A stretch of DNA of 64,000 nt from Larimichthys crocea (Eukaryota; Chordata; Actinopteri; Sciaenidae), in NCBI RefSeq assembly GCF_000972845.2, contig NC_040021.1, positions 9,715,291 to 9,779,290 on the forward strand, written 5' to 3'. The notes below the pieces were generated by a model that saw nothing but the letters and a program-made list of their open reading frames with translations, was not told the origin of the DNA and did not search any database. Both the position numbers and the translations under genes were made by a program. Shown here piece by piece: positions 27,701 through 40,274 of this stretch; the stretch's first letter is position 1, and every line of letters begins with the position of its first letter.

Positions 27701-28924
27701 ATCTGTGCATAACAAGCCACCAACGCTTGTACTCGACGTACTTGCACTTGCAAACCCTGAAGTTTTAACAGCCCGTTACAAAACACAGCCAGACATTTCA
27801 CACAAACACAGCTGCAGGTGCTAAAGAAGCAATCCCAGCAGGCAGACAGCTTTAGACATGAAGCAGGCTTTGGGGGATGTGCAGTGCTTGAGGCAATCTT
27901 ACAGCGTCTGGAATGGGACCAATATTCTGACTTTTTTAATGCAAAGGGAGAAATACAACAGTGCTGCAAGGCAGACGAGTATGAAACGAGACGAGGAGAA
28001 ACTGTTTTTATGAAAACATTTCCTAATACTCCTGACAAGAAAACGAGTTTTCTTATCTGGCATAGAATGTGTGACCTTGTTTATGCTTTATGCTGTTCAG
28101 GCTACTGTACGGACTTAAAGCAAATTAATTTGGATCTCTTCAACTTTGTGTCCTCTGAGAGGAGAAATTGTGCTTTCAGTTGTCAATGCCAATTTTAAGT
28201 TGAAGATCCCTTGAAATATTAACATCCTTGGCACTTTACAAAGGCCCACACACTAGTTACTGTTTGACTGTAACCACAAAGAATATCTGCACAGCCATCA
28301 GAACACAAACTCGAGACCCTTATATAAATGCATGTGACACGCCTGCAGCAAAGCATTTGTTCATGCATTTAAATAGGAGTATTATTATAATGATGGATAC
28401 GTTCTACTTATAGATTCTGGTATTCTGCCAGTCTGTTAACTCTTCCACATGCCATTGAACATTACTCTGTAATTGGTTTGAGGGTGTTGAGGGCCCTGTA
28501 GAGAAAATGAGCTCAAACATTTGACCCCTTGCTGCTCACTTTGTTTTATTTCCAGATGATTCCACTATCAATCACGTACTCATGGAGGGACTTTTACAGA
28601 TAAACCATTATAGATGTCAAGATGTGGAAATTTCACATTACAGCATGTTGCAAAATGTCAGTATTAATACAAACCTTGAAATTAAATGGCACTGGAGCAC
28701 CTTTGTGCCGACCTTTGTGCTGTTACCTTGTGCAGAAAGGTTTTGGGACTTTGGGTATTGTTTTGTGGAGTAGACCTTCTTAGTCTGCCTAAACACGTTT
28801 TCTCTTTGCTCGAAACATTGAACTGTTGGTTGGTTCAAGTATGGGATGGATGGTCATAAAGTCCATACAGATATTTATGTTCCCAAAGAGATGTATTCAA
28901 ATGAAGTGTAGAACTTTTATTTAA
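22413..28924. other. Intergenic, no gene seen
   Basis: AT-rich DNA without a supported exon or repeat family. It holds a TTG-rich interval at about 25,960-26,065 and a 14-bp direct doublet of TGTAATAAAGAATA at 26,778-26,791 and 26,799-26,812. The open frames near 27,682-28,198 have no recognisable domain. Confidence 0.45.
24687..24715. repeat. (TG)n microsatellite
   Basis: Perfect TG dinucleotide tract of about 14 units. Confidence 0.95.
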
Positions 28925-29055
28925 CGCTAATCAGCAAATGATTAGACGGTGAACATGATGAGCATGATACTTGCTAAACATCAGCATCTTAGAATTGTCA
29001 TTGTGCACATGCATGCTGATGTACAACTTCACAGAACTGCTACAGACTCTTGGTG
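28925..29055 (+). mobile_element. Degenerate GCTAAACATCAGCAT-type fish repeat
   Basis: The word order CGCTAATCAGC, GGTGAACATGATGAGCATG, TTGCTAAACATCAGCATCTT, ATTGTCATTGTGCACATGC, ATGCTGATGTAC and CTACAGACTCTTGG follows a common teleost interspersed repeat built on alternating GCTAACATGCTAA words (recalled, not searched). No coding capacity. It ends about 60 bp before the tRNA-like tandem pair. Confidence 0.6.
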
Positions 29056-29113
29056 TTGATAACAGATCTTTTAAAGGGTCTGGACACCAGATTCCAGTTT
29101 AAGATGATGTCAT

Positions 29114-29187
29114 CTTCCCTGGGTGGGCTTGAACCACAAACCTTTTGATTAACAACCAAATGCACTAACTTATTCCACTACAGAGAC
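29114..29187 (-). pseudogene. Decayed tRNA-Asn copy
   Basis: Reading the minus strand from 29,187 gives a 74-nt relative of the intact tRNA-Asn at 29,363-29,436. The GTT anticodon, TTCAAGC T-loop and most of both acceptor strands survive. The first acceptor pair is lost (G opposite A), the D-stem arms no longer pair fully (GTGG against GTGC), and the T-stem has a mismatch at its first pair. Flanking sequence on the low-coordinate side (TGGACACCAGATT at 29,081) matches the flank of the intact copy (TGGACATCAGATT at 29,326), so the pair arose by local duplication of a unit of about 249 bp. Confidence 0.8.
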
Positions 29188-29362
29188 TTCTTGCTTTTAT
29201 CATTACCGAATGGCTCAGTGACATAGACAGTCAATGACATGGGGGCGCATCGGTATATAGAAAACCTATAACTGCAGCAATTCACCACTACACCGCTTTT
29301 TGTCTGAAGGTCATACTACTGATTATGGACATCAGATTTTATTTTAAAGAGTTTCCTGAAAA

Positions 29363-29369
29363 CGTCCCT

Positions 29370-29419
<50 letters not shown>

Positions 29420-29436
29420 AATTGCGCCACAGAGAC
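29363..29436 (-). tRNA. tRNA-Asn (anticodon GTT)
   Basis: On the minus strand the 74 nt fold into a full cloverleaf: acceptor GTCTCTG pairs with CAGGGAC (one G-T wobble), D-stem GCGC/GCGC, anticodon stem TTCGG/CCGAA with loop CTGTTAA, variable AGGTT, T-stem GGTGG/CCACC with loop TTCAAGC, discriminator G. There is no intron. A TTTT run directly follows the 3' end on the minus strand and would serve as the RNA polymerase III terminator. The sequence is close to vertebrate tRNA-Asn(GTT) genes. The T-loop has A where GTTCGAGC is usual, which still fits a B-box. It stands alone apart from the decayed copy at 29,114-29,187. Confidence 0.93.
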
Positions 29437-32400
29437 TTGTGTGGGTTTTATAGGAGGTGTGGCCTCAATCTTCAAGCCCCACCCACTCACATTTGTTGTT
29501 TACTTCTAAAAGTCAGGCTTGACATTATGGTATTTTTTAATTTAGCTATGCATATGCAATGGTATACGTGTCAGTGCTACAGGCTAACACAGCGTATAAA
29601 GAAGGATGCATTATTCAGGAGAGTGATTAGTTTTTCCTGCCTTGCTGTAGCAGTAGTAGGATGTAGCAGTAAAACTGTGACCTCATTACAACTAACTTGC
29701 TAACATTGGCTCAGGCAGGATAAACGAGCCTTACGCCACCTCAACTGATTTTCAGTTGATTAAACACTGACAGACACTGATTGCGTCTATAGATGAGGCA
29801 GTCTATTCATTCTGCCCCTCAGTCATATGATGTTCACTGCTTGTGATGTTTTTCCCTCGCAAACCTCCCATTTCTTTACTAGTTCATTTACTAGGTATAG
29901 TATTTTCTCAAGGGTTAACATTTGTACATTTTAAAATTTTGTATTTCATATCTCATTGATATGCCAGTGATATGTCAGTGTCTGTTTTTCATCTGGTGCC
30001 CCTGGGGTATTTAATGTTGTTCCCCACCGAGTGTTCAGTATTCCATGTAGACTCCTAGGGGGACTAGAAGCTGTTATTGTCAAACTCAACTGGTATAACC
30101 ATGCTACAATAGTGTAGCATGTGCTGAACAGAATGACTTTGGTGTTTACAGAGTGTTATCACCATTTTGACAAGTAAGTTGTACAACATACTAATTTCCT
30201 ATGAGCCCAAGGTGCGTTCCATTAAATAAAATACCATAGCTCGAATGCAGCTTCTGATCTGTCCAAACAAGCTTCTGAAATCCAACAGAGAACAGTGTCT
30301 TACTGAGATCAAACGCCGTCTGTCAGACCATACACCAAAGCCAGACCCCGATGGACCAGTCTAAAAAAATCTGTGGTTGGAGGCGAAGATTGTGCGTACG
30401 TGTGTGCACGTGCGTGCGTGGGAATGCATGAATCTTTCGTGCATACATGCTGTAAGGTGAGACGTTGAGGTCCCACAGCAGGGATCTGTGCAATACATCA
30501 AACGTAGTAGAGCCTTTTCTTTGCTTAATTTTGTGGCATGTTTGAAGAAGCTTACTTGAGCAGAAAATTAAATATAAAACACTCAAGTCATCAGACTCGT
30601 ACGTTATCTTTTGAGAGCAGAGGGGGGGATTTCGCAACGGGGTTTGCTGCAAATATGAGAAGGAGATTATTGAAGAAGTTCTTTGAAGGATGTTGTTGTT
30701 GTGGTATCTTCAACAGACAAAAGCAGTTTAAATCATTTGGGTGTATGGCGTAAAAAATAATTCACTTCACTTTCTCCCCTGCCGCGTCTCTAATAAATAT
30801 GCTCACAAGAATACTCTACTATTTAAGTTTCCTTACATCCAACCAAAATCCCTCGTGCACAATCCTAATATCTCGCATTACCTCCCCCCTGTGAGCTTTT
30901 ATTTATTTGCGTTTAGCTTTATCTCAAATCCAGTCGTCCTTTCCTTGGATGCAGCTTCCTGCAAATTCAATATTTTCTTCTTCCTCTGGAGCTTAAAGCA
31001 AACTTTCCACAACAGTGCCAGAACTTTTTCTCAGTAATGTATTCCAAAAGAGCTAATCTACAATTTCAATGAAGTCCTGTGCTGAATTATTTGAGAGAGG
31101 ACATTTTTCAGGTCAAGTAATGTTCAGCAGAGCGAAGTCCTTTTACAAAAACAGTGAGGGAGATATTAGTTAGGGGCTTTGTGTCAACATATTGAGAAAT
31201 CACCTGCATAAGTCATTTGCAGATGACTTGTTTTGGTCATTACAGAATTTACATCAGTGTACCTGAGGGTCCTCTCCATAGATATGGGGGTCAGGGGGGT
31301 AAGGGCTATCATCCTATTTTTGGTCAGGATGGATGAAATAATAGCATTACCCTCCAATGTAATCCAATGCAACAAATTCACACAAACACTACAGCCTCAA
31401 ATACTACTAGAAGTTAAAGATTACAAGCTTCACAAAAATGATCATAGGTTTGAAAGGTGATATCATATTTATCATATTCCATCCATCTCCAAGAACGAAT
31501 GTCTATTTATAATAATGCAATTCCCAAAATAAGAGGAGGATACAAAGCCCAAGTCTTTGCTATTGACTGATTATATGGGAACATATACATTAGACTTGAC
31601 AGTGGAGGGACTCTTCAGGTCTGGTAATCTCATTCAAGTGATTGTTTTCTTTCCCAATGATCTCATATTTCTTTTTTGAGTATCTGTTTTTCTTTAATAT
31701 GAAGTAAAATGTTTGCAGAGTACTGTAACAGATGAGGTGATCGTCCTGAGGCCAAGCTCATAGTCAGAAATCGAATCTGATTGATGCGTCATGCCCTTGT
31801 TGGGAAATCATTTGGGTTGAGATGCCTCATCCACAGCCATCATTGTCAGTCATAATGACCACTCATGAAAAATTAACCTTATTTTTTCCATCCATCGTCT
31901 CTGAGAGATTAATACAGCCATCGGGTCCGCTGTTCGATAACCCATTTACTTCACCTCGTCTTTCACGTTGCTTTTGTCAATGACCTGTGCAGTAAAGTAA
32001 GGTTCATATAAGATGGTAGTGATTTCATTCAATTATTTTAATTTGCACATGTATTTATTTTTACATTCATTTTCTAATTTCCCATGTCCTCTATTGTGTT
32101 TTTTTTTCCTTCCTACTAATGCATACTGCATCATACCCTTAAATAGACCCTAAAGACCTGGTGGATAGGTCAAACGCTCACAGCCCTATTCATTAATATA
32201 ACATGTTAACAAACCTGGGCTCGCAGCCATCATCTTCCCATCCATTTGAGACTAGATTTATTGCGGTGAGACTCAGCGGCCGCTGTGTCTAATTGCTCTT
32301 TTGTCTTCGGTCCTCCAGAGGTACAGACACTGAGTATATGTGGACCTGCAGCTTAGTTACATATATTCTTTATGCGTAGTTCTCCTATCCAAGTCTAAAT

Positions 32401-32848
32401 GCTGTTATAACTTTAAATGTCTATATTTTCTTTAAACGATACAAAAAACACAATTTAATATCAATTTAATATACTGTAGTGTGCCTATAGGAGTGGGTCT
32501 GCTCTATGTCAACCAAGAAATTAAGTTACCTATAATCCAAGAAACACTACTTAATTTAATTTTGTGCCATCAATCATTATTGGGAAGTTTCTGTTATTCT
32601 GTTAGTAGTCTGTTATTTCATGGATAAAGAGAAAAAAAACAACAGCTTCTTGTATCTGCACAGTGATTCATTCATTTTCAATCACCTTGTTTTAATTAAG
32701 AAGGAAAATGAGGTCTGTGGGAAAAAAAAGAGCTAATCTTTATTAATTGGGCTTTTCTGCACCACTGCTTTGCTGAGGGGATTCTTATAAAACATTCTCT
32801 CAAGTCACATGACGGTTCATTTATCATCAGCTGGAAACCTTCCCTTTA

Positions 32849-32851
<3 letters not shown>
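29437..32851. other. Intergenic, no gene seen
   Basis: No supported exon. Possible diverged repeat DNA lies near 31,200-31,450, with words such as TGTAATCCAATGCAACAAAT that resemble fish repeats. A NotI-type GCGGCCGC palindrome is at 32,276-32,283. The interval 32,690-32,850 is AT-rich with TTAATTAA and TATTAATT words. Confidence 0.45.

Positions 32852-32924
<73 letters not shown>
32852..32924. repeat. (CA)n microsatellite, about 36 units
   Basis: Perfect CA tract of about 73 bp, the longest dinucleotide array in the window, so probably highly polymorphic. Confidence 0.98.
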
Positions 32925-32927
<3 letters not shown>

Positions 32928-35900
32928 CATGTAAGGGACTGTCATGATATCTGGGATACGTTTTCCCATCTCTCTCAATCGCCTTGTCTTTTATTGTCTC
33001 TCAGGATTTGATTACATGGCTGGTGCAATTCATCTGTCCTCGGCAATGAAACAATCTTTAAAAGATCTCCCGAATGTTCAGTTCGGCAGTCGTCTCTCAG
33101 CGAGCCGCCCGCTTTGGCAGTTAAACCTTATACCTCTGGGTGCCATTGTGCTCTGAGGTTAGTCGTTGATCCTGGGGTGATGTAGCTGGAAGGGATTGCC
33201 TTAAGTCAATACCTCCTGTCAGAGACGCTCAAGCCAGATGCTCACCCCTCTATATTATCCCCGTATCTGTAATTAAAGGCAGCCGAGGAGAGGAGAAGGA
33301 GAGGAGGCATTCATATTTCATCAGGAGGCAGACTAATTTACAGCTCTCTTTTATTTCATTCTCCACCCTTAGATCCACAGGTGTTTACAGGGTTTCTTGA
33401 GGATTCTGTGTGTGTTTGTATGTATGCGTCTGAGAGAGTGTGAAAATTATAAATGCAAATATTTTTTATGCATACCACTGCGTTTTTAATTAGCCGTGAC
33501 CATAAAACAACTTTGCTTGCCTGTCAAGGTTTCAGCACGAGTTCCCAATTGCGAAAGAAAAAAAAAAAACATGCCACACGTTTCTGTATTATATCACCAC
33601 TCACAGTTGCATGTCTCAAATTGCCAGTGGCCATGTGTCGAAAAATTTGCATATATACATAATCCACTTATGCTGCTGCGCTTGGTCGGTGCATGGCCGT
33701 CCATACTAATTACATGGACTATGGTTCACCGTGATGGCATATCGGTGCAGTTGACTGGGAATTAAGTGCCGGTTCCTGTGGGCATGTCCATGCCCTTTGA
33801 GCCACCAAATCTCTCCTACAACTACCTCCGCTTCTGAAAACTCAGGTCATAGGTTAGCTGGCTCTTATTAAAGTACCGCCAAAGGCAATAACAGGAGTCA
33901 TATTGCCTGATAATTCTCTCTTTGGTGAAGCCTGGGTTTCAATGATAACAGCTTAAGACTACAAAGCAGCACCTTGGTTTCTTAGGTTGCGGTTCAGTTT
34001 GTGGGAATTGTGGATTTTTTTTTTTTTTTTGGCATGTTTTGTCGCATTTGATGAGATGGTGAAAACATGTTTTAAAGATATTTAAGTTCTAACCTTTTAA
34101 GTAGTTTCTGTCTGTGTTTTCAGCTCATTGACCTGCCATGTGAGTTTTTGATTCTCAGCACAATAAATACAATTAATTCTGTTGTTTTTTTACCACGAGT
34201 GATTTTAATTAGCAATGACTTTATTGTAGTAGGTCTCTTTGCTTGTACTGCACAAACTTCATCTCTTTTATGTGCCTCCTGTTTTGTTCCCTGGGAAAAG
34301 CTTTTATCTATTAATGTATACTGCCAGTTTATAACCAGGTTGTAAGGGGGAAAACAGGATGCCAGACTTTCTGTTCTGTGCGGAGTCAAAACAAAGATCT
34401 TGCATCATCGTATTGCAGATATTTTTTTTCAAATGTTCATGGCTGCGAGGCCCCTTCCAGTCCTGTTCTGAAGTTTAAAATTCAGCCAAGTTGCAGAAGT
34501 AGAAGTGTTGATTTGAAAAGAAGTCTGCACTCCATCAACCTGTGTGTTCCACTAAAGGTAATCACCACTACTGTCTGATCGGAGATCTGTCCATCACCAC
34601 CCGCAGCTCTTATTGAACCAGACCCCGGGAGAAGTTGAGAAGTTGGCTCCAACTGCAACTCAAAGTAATAGCCTGATGGATGGCATCACTTATATGGCTC
34701 CTGGGGGAGTGCTAACATAGACAACTGACCTGTTGCCTTCACTGATGGATTCTGTCGGTGATTGGCAGGTGTCTGTGGATGACATGCTTAGACATGCGAT
34801 CCTTGCATTAACCCTGAGCTGCCACCCTCCTCCTCCTCCTCCCTATGGGTTTAGGGATGTTTAGGTTGATATTGAGCTGCCAGCGTAGTGGCAGCTGGTC
34901 CTGACGTGCTTGCTTCACCTCTGGTCTCTGGAGGTTGCAGCCCAGGCCAGCCGCTTGTAATTAAAAGCGCATAAAGACAGATCAAGCTCTTTCCTTCCCC
35001 CTTCCATTGAAGATGCCAGAAGGCTGAAAAAGAATCCACTACAGACACCCTGGACCACCAACCATCCAGGGAGAGCTCCTTCATTTTTAAGCCTGTGAAA
35101 ATAAGTTGTTCGGTTTTTGCCCTTAATTGCATCCCAGGACAATAAACAGTGTGGATTTAGTGCTAATTTTAGTCAGGTACGCTACAACACTACTCCACAT
35201 AATAATTGGCCCCAAAGTTTTTCTCCTACTCCCAAATTTGTTATTGTGTTTTTGCATACAAATCTGGGTAACTTTTTCCCATAATGAAAAACTTGTTATC
35301 CAGGAGCATTGGAATACTACTTACTGTTCTATCACAGACGATCAGCTCGATACTCCCCGGATTGTTTCCTCTAGTCTTGGCTCTTCCTGAAGAATCATCT
35401 CCAGCCAACTCTAAATTTATAACAGAAAGAGAGGGATGGGGAAATATGTGCAGACTTTGACAAGGCAAACTCAATAATGCATCTCAATTTGTCTTTTTGA
35501 GTTCAGTGCCACTCTAATTTAATTTTTAAATCATGAATTTGTATTTTCTAGTACTTAAACAACGTGAAAGATTGACAATAAATCTTGTAGGAATGGCGGT
35601 CAGAAAATAGCTGACATGCTTATAAAAGTCTACCACAGGACCACATTTGATTCAAAGCATGAACTTGTGATTTGTGTTTTCTATATCCGCTGTGTTGCTA
35701 GGAGAAGTCTACACATCTATCAGGGGCTGGCAGATAGGCACCCGCGAAAGCCTCGACCTAGAAACCGTCATCCATGACCTTCATGGTGCCTCTGCATCTA
35801 GGTGGACAGAAGCCATTCTCTGCTTCAAAGGGTTTTAAAATTGAGGTCTTGAAAAGGTGCAACCTAGACATCTAACGCCAAAGAGACCCTAAAATTTCAA

Positions 35901-38566
35901 CCAGCAAAAATCCCCACCTCCTAACACCTACGTCTTCCCTTTCAGAAAGAAGCAGAAACACACAGCGTACACTATTAGCATAGAGAGAGCTTGGCTGACA
36001 GCGGAGCTGCTATTGTTTGTCTGGCTGTGTCTATCTCCCTTCACCTTCCAGCTGTGTCTGCTGGAGCTTTTCTTCCCTCAACCTGCCGCAGTCACACTCT
36101 TTCAATCAACACAGTCAAAGCAGCCTATACATATTTACCAGCTCCAATGCTAATGTGCTCTCTCACTGCCACATATTCATATTTACCAGCACTAATGCTC
36201 TGGGCTGCCTATTTCAAATGTTATTAAGGGCCGGTTATTGGGGTGTTATTGATGTGGCGACAGTGCTCTGGCTCCAGGGCGATGCTGCTACCCTCAGTGG
36301 GAAGAGCACTGGGTCTGTTGCTTGAAATGGGCATAGAGTGTCTTTTTATGTCACCACAAAGCAATGACACAGTATTAACTTTCACGCAATATCAACACGT
36401 GATGGCGTAGTTAAAATTGTTCGGCTGAATTGAAAATCCACCATATTTATAAAAGCTGTATTTTACGACTAAAACAAATGATCAAATAATGAAGATAATG
36501 TACAGAAAACTCTTGGACAGTTTTGATAAGTGAGAGTTCCAGCTTCTCATATTTTGCTGCTTTTACTTTTCCTAATTGAATATTTAATGGTTTGGGACTC
36601 TGAGACAAAAACATAATTTGAAGACCTCACTTTGGATTCTCAGCAAAAAAGATGATGGGAATTTTTAAAAATTATTTTCTGACATTTTATGTGCTAAATC
36701 AGTGGGAATGGAAATCCTCACAAGGGATCCCAATAAATCTGAGGGGTCACAGGATGATTTATTGGAAAGTAAATCTTAATTTTGTCTTCACAAAGTTATG
36801 TTTTGCAACTTTTCCACTAATGGATACTTTTATTTCCTCAAAATGCTTCAAAATAACCTTTTTAAATAAAGCAAGAAAAATCACTCTTGAGTTAATGGTA
36901 GCGAGGTTAAAGTAGACACGTCTTTGTTTCACTGATTACAAGCTAAAAAGCTTCCCACTGCACTAAGCTATTGTCTTGTTCTAATGCATTTGTTATAAAT
37001 AAACCTGAATATATTCTGTCAGTTTTCATAAAAACTCACAGTCAATAGGGTGCAGACACACCTGCAGTGCATTAACTCCAATGAATATTTTTCACGGGAG
37101 ACATGTCACTCAGATGCTTGCCTTACAAACAAACAAACAGTCCTGTGTGTTTCCATCCAGCCAGCGAGACACTCGTGTTAGGTTGCCACCCTTGCCTCTC
37201 TCTCGACACCCGCTGGTCGCACTCCATGGCCCGGGGCATCAGAGTGGAAACACAGCAATCCTGGCACTGCCAGTATGCTCTCCGAGTGCACCCACCGTAG
37301 AAAGCACCAGTCTCCTTGTTCCATCTGTCACTCTACTCCCATAATCCCCTGCTCCTGTAACCGATCTAATGACATGTCTTTGCCCAGAACAATCGTGAGA
37401 GCAGGGCTGTGTGAGCTTTAATCCTATATACGAGAGCTGGGAATAAAAAACTAATAGGTTTTGTGTTCGGCGTAAATGTTAAAGGGTAATACCATGTTTT
37501 TTAAACTCGTGCTAATCATTAAGGTTGTCCCTCGCCTTCTGTATTATTCCTAGTTAGTCTGCAGGCAGTAGAGCTTATTTGTCATCCTATTGTATGCATT
37601 GCTATGAAGGCCACAAGGCATTATATTTCAGCTGTACCAACAAACATGAAGTTCTACAGTATACAAACAGATACTTTTATTTGTTTGTACAGTAACTGAA
37701 TATTCATTATAGATTCTCCTGCCAAAACAAGTACAAGCTGTAATGCATCATATCACACTCCACACACGTTTAACCTCTGTTGCTCCTGTCAGTCAAACCT
37801 CTTTTTATATAAGTGTTTACAAAGGATGAGGGACCATAGAGCATTTCTGAGTCATTACAGTGATGGCCTTGGACAGGTAAATCACAGAAAGTGTCAACTG
37901 ACTTGAATCGGATTGGACTGGGAACGTGATGAAGGATCCACACTGGCACGCACCTCATCCTCTGACATTCAAACATGCATTTTTGGCATGTTTCTGACGC
38001 GGGACCGTTTGATATGCATCCCCACTCCTCCCTGACCGGCGCGTTTGTTCTCCAGCCCTGCCGCATGTCATAATGGGCCGAGGCAAATCACTTCCAGGCT
38101 AGAGCTGAGATGGTGATTGTATCAAACTGACCCTTAACAAGCTGTCAGCTCACATTTGATAAAGCATGCATCAGCGGCAGCCGGCCTGGCATCCATTTGG
38201 ACAAAGTGGACAGGTCTTATTCAAGCAAGCGCGATTCCCTTTAGTTGTCTGTGCCTCTTCGCTCAGTTTTCTGAGACAGTTTGACTCATACTTAATGCCG
38301 ATGGCATCCAGTGGTGCAATTAGATACAGACAATTGGAGGCTCCACTTCTTCTTCCGTTCAATGTTGTAAAGTCAAACAGGAACTGCATGAAATGTCTGA
38401 TGGTATAGATAATGGCTGGATGAGTGGATAGAGGGAGGTGGATGAGTGGTACCTCAGTTGTACTCCCATTACATCAGCCCCAGTGCTGCGAAATCTTCAC
38501 TTCCCCGGTTGCCACATAGAGGGAGCTCATGCGCGCTGATAAACCAAACCTTGGAAATGCTGAATG
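32925..38566. other. Upstream flank of samd5, no gene seen
   Basis: No supported exon. The interval 33,000-33,330 is CpG-containing and repeat-poor and could be a conserved non-coding element (inference). There are an A run at 33,560-33,570 and T runs at 34,015-34,030. A 45-codon open stretch at about 35,700-35,840 has no start and no recognisable domain. Confidence 0.45.
36130..36200. repeat. Imperfect direct duplication, period ~49 bp
   Basis: CATATTTACCAGC followed by a similar AATGCT word occurs at 36,130 and again at 36,178-36,200. It is a local tandem duplication of modest divergence. Confidence 0.6.
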
Positions 38567-38619
38567 AGTGTGTGTGAGAGAGAGAGTGTGTGTGTGAGAG
38601 GGAGAGAGAGAGAGAGAGG
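38567..38619. repeat. Compound (TG)n/(AG)n tract
   Basis: Alternating TG and GA dinucleotide blocks just upstream of the presumed samd5 promoter. The purine-rich AG part lies on the plus strand. Confidence 0.9.
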
Positions 38620-38689
38620 TGCGGTGGGTGAAATCACATCGTAGGGGAATAATAATGTGACACAAACCCAGCAGCTGAGATATTCATTT

Positions 38690-39283
38690 GAACTGTGCAG
38701 CAGGTTTCAACGTGCGCTTTCGTTTCGGACCAACTTTGGACAAGTAGGTGGGAACCTGGTGACCCACGGCATGCCCCGAGGCGGCGTGACAAGTTGAGAG
38801 AGGGGAGGGATAAAAAAGGGGAAAAAAAAGAAAAGAAAAGAGGACTCTCATCACTATTTTTAAATGGGTACAGTGAGATTTTTTTGGGGGGGCGTGGACG
38901 GTAGAGGAGCAGCAGTGAGCATGTTGGCTCTTGGCTGCAGTTCAGTGTAGTGATGTGCCGGCTGGAAGAAGCCGACTACGCATAGACTGAGCGGTTAGAC
39001 GCGGTTGCTGTCAATCCTCGGCGGTGGACTTGGTGTCATTATTTTGTTGTTATTTGATGTTATCTGGATGTTATCTTCAACGAGCCGCCGTTTGACGATA
39101 CAAAGGAGTTTAAGGAAGGAGGACATCCGTGAAAAAACGTTTTCTTTTCTCCGAGGACGCAGCAGTTGCCGTGCGTAACGGACGAAATCTGGTCGAGCAG
39201 CTATTTGAATGACAATAGTTTGAGGCAACTGCCTTCCTATTTGTTTTTAAAGAGGCTTAATTAAATGGAACTGGGTGCGCATG
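38690..39283 (+). promoter_or_regulatory. Probable samd5 promoter and 5' leader
   Basis: Compared with its surroundings this block is richer in CpG (for example GAGGCGGCGTGAC near 38,780 and the interval 38,980-39,200). A GATAAAAAAGG word at about 38,809 could act as a TATA-like element. The block ends in a strong splice donor, ATG|GTAAGTG at 39,283/39,284, which suggests a 5' exon upstream of the coding exon. The transcription start is not visible. Evidence is composition and position only. Confidence 0.5.
39265..39283 (+). other. Possible short upstream coding exon of samd5
   Basis: An ATG at 39,265 has A at -3 and G at +4, with an in-frame TAA directly before it. It opens six codons plus one base and ends at the donor G|GTAAGTG. 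Joined to the acceptor TTCTTGTAG at 39,639, the frame continues into the samd5 ATG at 39,666, giving the 15-residue lead [15 protein letters not shown]. Other vertebrate SAMD5 proteins, as I recall them, begin only a few residues before the SAM domain, so this could equally be a spliced 5' UTR with a chance open frame. Confidence 0.35.

Positions 39284-40274
<991 letters not shown>

Noticed and set aside
27818..28198. 126-codon open frame
   Set aside because: No recognisable domain, no splice or promoter context, and overlapping open frames on the other strand. Chance ORF.
29238..29300. Third tRNA-like piece between the two tRNA-Asn copies
   Set aside because: GCGGTGTAGTGGTGAATTGC on the minus strand recalls a D-arm, but no anticodon or T-arm follows.
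35700..35840. About 45 open codons (EVYTSIRGWQIGTRESLDLE...) ahead of a stop
   Set aside because: There is no start, no clear acceptor, no recognised domain, and the length is within chance.
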